This document shows, one piece after another, positions 58,548 to 64,000 of a stretch of 64,000 nt of DNA. The translations under genes and the position numbers were made by a program. Position 1 is the first letter of the stretch, and every line of letters begins with the position of its first letter. This DNA comes from CBDBUR01 sp965209065 (GTDB taxonomy: Bacteria > Pseudomonadota > Alphaproteobacteria > JAPOUT01 > G958296285), in the NCBI GenBank assembly GCA_965209065.1, contig OZ242373.1, positions 682,001-746,000 of the forward strand, written 5' to 3'. The notes beneath the pieces were generated by a model. That model was not told the DNA's origin and searched no databases. It was given only the letters and a program-made list of their open reading frames with translations.

Positions 58548-59240
58548 ATGAAGGTTGCGATTTGTGTTTTTCCCGGCTCCAACTGCGACCGCGATATGGC
58601 TGTGGCGGTAGAGAAGCGGCTTGGCATAAAGCCCTTGATGGTCTGGCATCAGCAAAGGCAGTTGCCTGATGTGGGCTTGGTGATTTTGCCCGGTGGTTTT
58701 TCTTATGGAGATTATTTGCGCGCTGGCTCTATGGCGGCGCACAGCCCAATTATGGCGGAGGTTGCTGCTTTCGCGCGAAGGGGGGGGGCGGTTTTGGGGG
58801 TCTGTAATGGCTTTCAGATTTTAACCGAGTCGGGTTTGTTGGAGGGCGCGCTCATTCGCAATGCCAGCTGCCGTTTTATTTGTCGCGAGGTTTTTGTCAA
58901 AGTGGAGAACAGCAAGACGCCTTTTTCTTCGGCTTATGATGAAGGTAGCGTGCATAAAATTTACATCGCGCACCACGACGGCAATTATCAGGCGGACACG
59001 GACACACTAAAGAAGTTAGAGGCGGAAGGCAGGATTGTCTTTCGCTATTGCGATGAAACCGGCGGTGTTCATAGTGCGTCTAACCCGAATGGTTCAATGA
59101 ATAACATTGCGGGAATTATAAATGATAAAGGTAATGTGCTTGGCATGATGCCTCACCCCGAGCGCAATGCGGACAAGGCTTTGTCTTCTTCTTTAGGCGG
59201 CGCGTTTTTATTTGAGAGCATCGAGCGCTTATGTCGCTGA
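58548..59240 (+). CDS. purQ: FGAM synthase glutaminase subunit PurQ
   Basis: A 230-aa class I glutamine amidotransferase. The nucleophile is in GAVLGVCNGFQILTESG and the His-Glu pair in MMPHPERNADKAL. It supplies ammonia to PurL. It begins directly after the purS stop and overlaps purL by 10 bp. A run of eight G/C-rich bases (ggggggg near 58784) encodes RRGGAV and stays in frame. Confidence 0.96.
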   Translation: MKVAICVFPGSNCDRDMAVAVEKRLGIKPLMVWHQQRQLPDVGLVILPGGFSYGDYLRAGSMAAHSPIMAEVAAFARRGGAVLGVCNGFQILTESGLLEGALIRNASCRFICREVFVKVENSKTPFSSAYDEGSVHKIYIAHHDGNYQADTDTLKKLEAEGRIVFRYCDETGGVHSASNPNGSMNNIAGIINDKGNVLGMMPHPERNADKALSSSLGGAFLFESIERLCR

Positions 59241-61402
59241 GTGGGCACGAACAAGCCGCGCGACTGGGCTTGAGCGCGGAGGATTACAACGCGCTGTGCG
59301 AAGTCTTGGGTCGCGCGCCTAATATAACAGAGCTGGGCGTTACTTCGGCGATGTGGAGCGAGCATTGTTCCTATCGCTCGTCAAAGGAGCATCTCGCGCG
59401 CATTTTCACGCAAGGCGCGCAAGTGGTGGAAGGACCGGGCGAGAACGCCGGCGTGATTGACATTGGGGACAATCAGGTGGCGGTTTTCAAAATGGAGAGT
59501 CATAACCACCCTTCTTTTCTGGAGCCTTATCAGGGTGCGGCGACCGGTGTTGGTGGCATTATGCGCGATGTTTTCACGATGGGTGCGCGCCCGATTGCTT
59601 TTTTGAACGCCTTGCGCTTTGGCGCGCCCGAGCATAGCAAGACGCGTTTTTTGCTAGAGGGGGTTGTATCGGGTATTGGCGGCTATGGTAATTGCGTTGG
59701 TGTGCCGACACTCGGCGGAGAGGTGGATTTTGATTCAAGTTATAACGGCAATATTTTAGTCAATGCGATGTGTGTCGGCATCGCCGAGCGTGATAAAATT
59801 TTCCGTTCGCGTTTGGAGGAAGGCTGTGCCTTACTTTATGTTGGCGCGCGCACCGGTCGCGATGGGATACAAGGCGCGGTGATGGCATCGGCGAGCTTTG
59901 AGGGCGATGAGGCGAGTCGCACTTCGGTTCAAATTGGCGACCCTTTTATGCAGAAACTTTTGCTTGAGTGCTGTTTAGAGATGATGACAAGCGGCAGCAT
60001 TATCGGGCTGCAGGATATGGGCGCGGCGGGCTTGACCTCTTCTAGCGTGGAGATGGCAGAAAAAAGCGGCTGCGGTATTGAGCTAGATTTAGATAAAGTC
60101 CCTTGCCGCGAAGATAACATGAGCGCTTATGAAATGATGTTGTCGGAGAGTCAGGAGCGTATGCTGATTGCCATTCGCCCTGAGGCTGAAGCCGAGATAA
60201 AAGCCATATGCGACAAGTGGGAGCTTTCGTGCTTTGTGATTGGCAAGGCGACACATAGCCACCAGCTTATTGTCAAACATCAAGGCAAGATAGAAGCCGA
60301 GCTACCGATTGCGATGCTCGTGAGCGGTGCGCCGCCGGTCAAGCGCGAGGTGGCTCCTGCGCATTCGGCGGAAAAGAAAAACTTAGCCCCTGCTATTCAA
60401 ACGCCATTCGATGTTTTGCTCCGTCTGCTCAACACGCCTGAGCTTTGTTCCAAACGCTGGGTTTCCGAGCAATATGATCAAAGCGTGATGGGCGATAGTT
60501 TATTGGTTTCGGGTGGCGATGGTGCTTTGGTTCGTGTGCATAATGAGCGCAAGGCTCTGGCTTTGGTTTGCGAATGCACGCCGCGCTATTGTTTGGCAGA
60601 CAGCTTTGCGGGCGCCGAGCAAGCGGTTGCTGAAGCCTTTCGTAATATCAGCGCGCTCGGCGCGAAGCCCTTGGCGATAACGAATTGCCTTAATTTTGCT
60701 AGCCCCGAAAAGCCAGAAGTGATGGCGCAGTTTTCTGCGGCAATTGATGGTATGAGCGCGGCGGCGCGTGCTTTGGATATGCCGGTTGTTTCGGGCAATG
60801 TTTCTTTTTATAACGAGACGGACGGACGCGCGATTATGCCAACGCCCACCATCGGCGCGGTTGGTTTGATTGAGGATTATCGTCTTGCTGTTTCGCTTAC
60901 CTTAAAGCAGAGCGGGCTTGAGCTATTTTTGCTTGGCGCACCGCCGAAAGAATTTTCGGGTATGACTCTTTATCAAAAATATATTTTGGAAGACGAGACC
61001 ATTTGCGCGCCGCCTAAGGTTTGCTTGGCGGAGGAGTTAAAAAACGGCGTTTTCGTGCGCGAGCAGATAGGTGCTGCTCTCATCAAGGCGGCGCATGATG
61101 TTGGTTCGGGCGGGCTTGCGGTGGCTTTGGCGGAAATGGCGATAGCCTCGCGTGCGGGGATAAAGTTAGAGTGCGACTCCTCGCATATTTTTCTGTTTGA
61201 CGAGGCGCAAGCGCGCTATATTATCGCTTGCGAGCCTAAGGCGGTGGCGAAGCTTGAGGCGGCGGCGGGTCGTGCTTCTGTTGCTCTCACGCGCTTGGGG
61301 TCGAGCGGTGGTGCCGCCCTTTCACTTTCTAGTTCTAGCGTGGATATTTCTGTGTTAGAATCTGCTTACGAGCAATTTATTCCCAACCTAATGGAGCAAT
61401 AG
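59231..61402 (+). CDS. purL: FGAM synthase subunit PurL (short form)
   Basis: A 723-aa small PurL, the form that works with PurS and PurQ. MWSEHCSYRSSKEHL at the start, GPGENAGVIDIG, MESHNHPSFLEPYQGAATGVGG and QDMGAAGLTSSSVEM are ATP and FGAR site segments; the second half repeats the fold (VGSGGLAVALAEMAIAS). It converts FGAR to FGAM. bolA follows after 8 bp. Confidence 0.97.
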   Translation: MSLSGHEQAARLGLSAEDYNALCEVLGRAPNITELGVTSAMWSEHCSYRSSKEHLARIFTQGAQVVEGPGENAGVIDIGDNQVAVFKMESHNHPSFLEPYQGAATGVGGIMRDVFTMGARPIAFLNALRFGAPEHSKTRFLLEGVVSGIGGYGNCVGVPTLGGEVDFDSSYNGNILVNAMCVGIAERDKIFRSRLEEGCALLYVGARTGRDGIQGAVMASASFEGDEASRTSVQIGDPFMQKLLLECCLEMMTSGSIIGLQDMGAAGLTSSSVEMAEKSGCGIELDLDKVPCREDNMSAYEMMLSESQERMLIAIRPEAEAEIKAICDKWELSCFVIGKATHSHQLIVKHQGKIEAELPIAMLVSGAPPVKREVAPAHSAEKKNLAPAIQTPFDVLLRLLNTPELCSKRWVSEQYDQSVMGDSLLVSGGDGALVRVHNERKALALVCECTPRYCLADSFAGAEQAVAEAFRNISALGAKPLAITNCLNFASPEKPEVMAQFSAAIDGMSAAARALDMPVVSGNVSFYNETDGRAIMPTPTIGAVGLIEDYRLAVSLTLKQSGLELFLLGAPPKEFSGMTLYQKYILEDETICAPPKVCLAEELKNGVFVREQIGAALIKAAHDVGSGGLAVALAEMAIASRAGIKLECDSSHIFLFDEAQARYIIACEPKAVAKLEAAAGRASVALTRLGSSGGAALSLSSSSVDISVLESAYEQFIPNLMEQ

Positions 61403-61410
61403 AAATAATT

Positions 61411-61644
61411 ATGGCGATGGATTCTGATGAGATTAAAAAGCGCATTTGCGCCGCTTTGCCCGATGCGCAGGTAGAGATAGAGGATTTAGCGGGCGATGGC
61501 AATCACTATTCGGCTCTGGTGCGTAGCTCGGCTTTTGCGGGAAAAAGTCTTTTGGAGCAGCACAAAATTGTTTATAATGCGATTGGCGATGATATGGGGG
61601 ATAGTCTCCACGCGCTTGCGTTGAAGACGGAATCCCCCAGCTAA
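61411..61644 (+). CDS. BolA family protein
   Basis: A 77-aa BolA-type protein: IEDLAGDGNHYSALVRSSAFAGKSLLEQHKIVYNAIGD with the conserved His residues used as cluster ligand with a CGFS glutaredoxin. The partner grxD is the next gene (24 bp), which supports a BolA-Grx [2Fe-2S] complex in Fe-S handling. Placement after purL is a common alphaproteobacterial order. Confidence 0.93.
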   Translation: MAMDSDEIKKRICAALPDAQVEIEDLAGDGNHYSALVRSSAFAGKSLLEQHKIVYNAIGDDMGDSLHALALKTESPS

Positions 61645-61668
61645 ACCCCAACTAACACAGGAGACAAG

Positions 61669-62001
61669 ATGACACTAACGATGGAAGAAAATTTACAGAA
61701 GCTCGTAAAGAGTGAAGATGTTTTATTATTTATGAAAGGCACACCTGATTTTCCGCAGTGTGGATTTTCGGCGCAGATAGCGCAGCTGTTGTCGCACTTG
61801 GGCGTGGAATGGACGGGAGTCAATGTGCTAGAAAATGATAGCTTGCGCGAGGGCATCAAAGCTTTCAGCGACTGGCCGACGATACCGCAGCTTTATGTGA
61901 AGGGCGAATTTATCGGTGGGTGCGACATTGTGCGCGAGATGTTCGAGAAAGGTGAGCTTCGACCTTTATTTGAAAATAAAGGTCTTTTGCTTCCTAATTA
62001 G
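61669..62001 (+). CDS. grxD: Monothiol glutaredoxin (Grx4 type)
   Basis: A 110-aa glutaredoxin with the CGFS active site in FPQCGFSAQIAQLL, and the glutathione-binding WPTIPQLYVKGEFIGGCDIV. Such proteins carry glutathione-ligated [2Fe-2S] clusters and pass them on. AGGAGA lies 6 nt before the ATG. It ends 9 bp before the stop of the convergent rpsD; a short ttctaaa/tttagaa inverted repeat lies between. Confidence 0.96.
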   Translation: MTLTMEENLQKLVKSEDVLLFMKGTPDFPQCGFSAQIAQLLSHLGVEWTGVNVLENDSLREGIKAFSDWPTIPQLYVKGEFIGGCDIVREMFEKGELRPLFENKGLLLPN

Positions 62002-62010
62002 TTTCTAAAT

Positions 62011-62631
62011 TTAGTTTTTAGAATAATACTCAACGACTAGGTTGGGTTCCATTTTAACTGGATAGGCAGCTTCTTCAAGGCTCGGCACAGAAACGAATTC
62101 GGCGCTCATTTTCTTTTCATCAACGGCGACATAATCAGTAAATTCGCGCTCCTCGCTATTGAGCGCATCAATCACAATAGTGCTATCGTGCATTTTCGCG
62201 GCGAGTTCTATTTTATCACCGGGCTTGAGTCGCGCGCTAGGAATATTGGTGCGCTTGCCGTTGAGGGTGATATGCCCGTGGTTAATAAATTGTCTAGCGG
62301 AGAAAACGGTCGGCGTCCATTTCGCGCGATAAACGATAGCATCGAGTCGCGATTCTAGCAGCCCTATCAAATTTTCGCCGGTATCGCCGCGCATGCGCTC
62401 GGCTTCGTGATAGATGCGGCGAAATTGTTTTTCGGTGATATTGCCATAATAGCCTTTGAGCTTTTGTTTCGCGCGAAGTTGAATGCCGAAGTCAGAAAGT
62501 TTGGCGCGTCGGCGTTGCCCTGCCTCGCCGGGTCCGTAGTTGCGGCGATTGATAGGGCTTCTCGGTCTGCCCCACAGGTTTTCGCCTAGTCGGCGGTCAA
62601 TTTTATATTTTGCGTTAAGTCGGCGCCCCAT
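62011..62631 (-). CDS. rpsD: 30S ribosomal protein S4
   Basis: A 206-aa S4. It has the N-terminal globular part starting RRLNAKYKIDRRLGENLWGR, and the S4 RNA-binding domain ESRLDAIVYRAKW, FSARQFINHGHITLNGKR, RLKPGDKIEL. It binds 16S rRNA early in 30S assembly. It stands outside the alpha operon, as usual in alphaproteobacteria, and has its own promoter and an AAGGAGA ribosome site. Confidence 0.98.
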   Translation of the reverse strand: MGRRLNAKYKIDRRLGENLWGRPRSPINRRNYGPGEAGQRRRAKLSDFGIQLRAKQKLKGYYGNITEKQFRRIYHEAERMRGDTGENLIGLLESRLDAIVYRAKWTPTVFSARQFINHGHITLNGKRTNIPSARLKPGDKIELAAKMHDSTIVIDALNSEEREFTDYVAVDEKKMSAEFVSVPSLEEAAYPVKMEPNLVVEYYSKN

Positions 62632-62658
62632 CTTTTCTCCTTTGCTTTAGAAAATAAA

Positions 62659-62687
62659 CTTATACCTCAATCGCGCTCTTTTGTCAA
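62659..62687 (-). promoter_or_regulatory. rpsD promoter
   Basis: On the minus strand TTGACA (62682-62687), 17-nt spacer, TATAAG (62659-62664); start near 62652, so a leader of about 20 nt with AAGGAG. A near-consensus promoter fitting a strongly expressed ribosomal gene. Confidence 0.75.
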
Positions 62688-62694
62688 ACTAAGA

Positions 62695-63432
62695 TTATTT
62701 GCGCCTGTTGCGCTCATCAACGAGGGCAGTGATAACACCGCGCAAAGCCTTAACTTCGGCTTCGCTGAGGTGGGCGCGCTGAAAAATATTGCGCAGATTG
62801 CGCACCATTATCGGACGTTTATCTTTCGAGCGAAAGAATGCGACCCTATCTAGCTCATTTTCTAGGTGCTGAAAAAGCGTGAGCAGCTGGTTCTTGCTCG
62901 CCAAATCAGGAGCTTGGGTCTTCAGCGGGGCTTCATCGCTGTTCGCGGCTTGATAGTAGTGATAGCAGATGAGCAAAACCGCTTGGGCTAAATTGAGCGA
63001 GGAGAATTTAGGGTTGGCGGGAATTTCAACAATTTCATCGCACAGGGAGAGGGATTCGTTGTCCAGCCCCGAGCGCTCGGCGCCGAACAAAACCCCCGCG
63101 CGCTTATGAGAAAGCAGCGCCTGCGCGGCTTGTTCGGGGGTTAGCACGCTCTTGTTCATGTCGCGCGGGCGGGCGGTCGCGCCGATGACATAATCTAGGT
63201 CGGCGAGCCCATCGGGCAGATTGTCGAAATGCCGCGCCGCCGCCAAGACCCCAACGCCCGAAGTAGCCGCCGCTTCGGCTGCGGCAGCCTCGGCTTTCGC
63301 CTGCGAATAGCCGCTACGCGGTTTGGCAAGCCGAAGCTCCTTGAGGGCGAAATTATGCATCGCACGCGCGGTGGTGCCTATATTTTCGCCTAGCTGCGTC
63401 TCAAACAGGATAATCACGGGGGGTTTATGCAT
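62695..63432 (-). CDS. trmJ: tRNA (Cm32/Um32) methyltransferase TrmJ-type, SpoU family
   Basis: A 245-aa SPOUT methyltransferase. Motifs: ILFETQLGENIGTTARAMHNF at the start, VLFGAERSGLDNESLSLCD in the middle (motif 2), and IPANPKFSSLNLAQAVLLICYHY (motif 3). TrmJ methylates the 2'-O of tRNA residue 32 with SAM; another SpoU target cannot be excluded. GAGAAAGG lies before the ATG. It is upstream of rpsD on the same strand and divergent from icd with 48 bp between starts. Confidence 0.9.
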   Translation of the reverse strand: MHKPPVIILFETQLGENIGTTARAMHNFALKELRLAKPRSGYSQAKAEAAAAEAAATSGVGVLAAARHFDNLPDGLADLDYVIGATARPRDMNKSVLTPEQAAQALLSHKRAGVLFGAERSGLDNESLSLCDEIVEIPANPKFSSLNLAQAVLLICYHYYQAANSDEAPLKTQAPDLASKNQLLTLFQHLENELDRVAFFRSKDKRPIMVRNLRNIFQRAHLSEAEVKALRGVITALVDERNRRK

Positions 63433-63480
63433 TGAACCTTTCTCTTTTATATTTTCTCTTTTCAGGTTATAAGATGTTTT

Positions 63481-64000
63481 ATGGAAAAAATCATTGTAAA
63501 AAATCCTATGGTGGAGCTGGACGGCGATGAGATGACGCGCATCATCTGGCAGATAATAAAGGATAGGCTAATTCACCCCTATTTGGATATAAATCTTATT
63601 TATTATGATTTAGGCGTTGAAAGCCGTGATAAAACCGACGACCAGATAACGATTGAAGCCGCCGAGGCGATAAAGAAGCATAATGTTGGCGTGAAATGCG
63701 CAACAATTACGCCTGACGAGGCGCGGGTAAAAGAATTTGATTTGAAAGAGATGTGGCGTTCGCCGAACGGCACGATAAGGAATATTTTAGGTGGCACGGT
63801 TTTTCGCGAGCCAATTATTTGCCGTAACATTCCGCGTCTTGTGCCGAACTGGACTCACCCGATTGTGATAGGCAGGCATGCTTTTGGCGATCAATATCGT
63901 GCGACCGATATAAAAATACCGGGCAAGGGTAAATTAAAAATTCTGTGGGAGGCGGAAGACGGCAGCGAGAAAATTGAAAAGTTGGTTTTTGATTTTACCG
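63481..64000 (+). CDS. icd: NADP-dependent isocitrate dehydrogenase, N-terminal part (cut by right edge)
   Basis: The first 173 residues of a eukaryote-like (type II) NADP-IDH: VELDGDEMTRIIW, YYDLGVESRDKTDDQ, then the substrate-binding segment MWRSPNGTIRNILGGTVFREPII and RPNIPRL-like CRNIPRLVPNW. It oxidises isocitrate to 2-oxoglutarate in the TCA cycle. There is no ribosome site; TATAAG lies 7 nt before the ATG, so the transcript may begin at the start codon. The remainder is beyond the window. Confidence 0.95.
   Translation, partial: MEKIIVKNPMVELDGDEMTRIIWQIIKDRLIHPYLDINLIYYDLGVESRDKTDDQITIEAAEAIKKHNVGVKCATITPDEARVKEFDLKEMWRSPNGTIRNILGGTVFREPIICRNIPRLVPNWTHPIVIGRHAFGDQYRATDIKIPGKGKLKILWEAEDGSEKIEKLVFDFT

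Noticed and set aside
59231..61402. PurL apparently truncated (723 aa against about 1300 in E. coli)
   Set aside because: This is the normal small PurL that works with the adjacent PurS and PurQ.
62002..62030. A bidirectional terminator between grxD and rpsD
   Set aside because: Only a 7-bp AT-only inverted repeat is present; too weak to call.

Overview
The window is a gene-dense piece of an alphaproteobacterial chromosome. The evidence is a CckA-type hybrid kinase, a DUF1476 (ATPase inhibitor zeta) gene beside purC, two bacterial relatives of mitochondrial complex I accessory subunits (NDUFS4- and NDUFS6-like), a clpS-clpA pair, a lexA-comEC pair, a single-Cys DksA and a eukaryote-like NADP isocitrate dehydrogenase. 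The species cannot be named from the sequence alone. The compact layout (start codons of divergent genes 18 to 70 bp apart, many 1 to 44 bp overlaps) and a sulfotransferase would suit a free-living, perhaps marine, organism, but this is inference.

Region 1 (1-22018, all minus strand) is the striking part. It holds three tandem paralogues of giant secreted proteins: one cut by the left edge, one of 3760 aa and one of 3290 aa. Each has a signal peptide, a filamentous-haemagglutinin type secretion domain (TpsA) and thousands of residues of beta-helix-like repeats. Each has its own recognisable promoter. The repeats include a module with a conserved Pro-x-Trp-Ala core that I do not recognise, and in the 3760-aa gene a stretch repeats with an exact 546-bp period. 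Only the 3290-aa protein ends in a Cys pair, as in HMW1-type anchored adhesins. No TpsB transporter is in the window.

Region 2 (22210-26743) holds four tRNAs (Pro, Arg, Thr, Glu), an NDUFS4-like gene, a DUF1329 protein, an alpha/beta hydrolase, a CckA-like kinase that has lost its sensor and membrane part, and dksA.

Region 3 (26831-36643, minus strand) mixes four Sel1-repeat genes with recJ, glpX, clpA, clpS and a membrane J-domain gene. Two of the Sel1 genes appear to start at ATC codons.

Region 4 (36688-43681) has lexA with an inverted-repeat operator candidate, then a convergent minus-strand operon cysS, scaffold-like gene, yidD, thrS, comEC. Region 5 (43700-53327) carries folE, hisI, a patatin, an enoyl-CoA hydratase, an unrecognised membrane-anchored protein, cysE, an SDR plus M20 hydrolase pair, an MFS transporter, a sulfotransferase, an NDUFS6-like zinc-finger gene, tRNA-Leu and a small secreted protein.

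Region 6 (53476-64000) is housekeeping: cinA-like, map, radC, the purine block purB, purC, purS, purQ, purL with the ATPase inhibitor gene, bolA, grxD, rpsD, trmJ and the start of icd. No intergenic stretch exceeds 300 bp. No CRISPR array, insertion sequence, rRNA or phage gene was seen.
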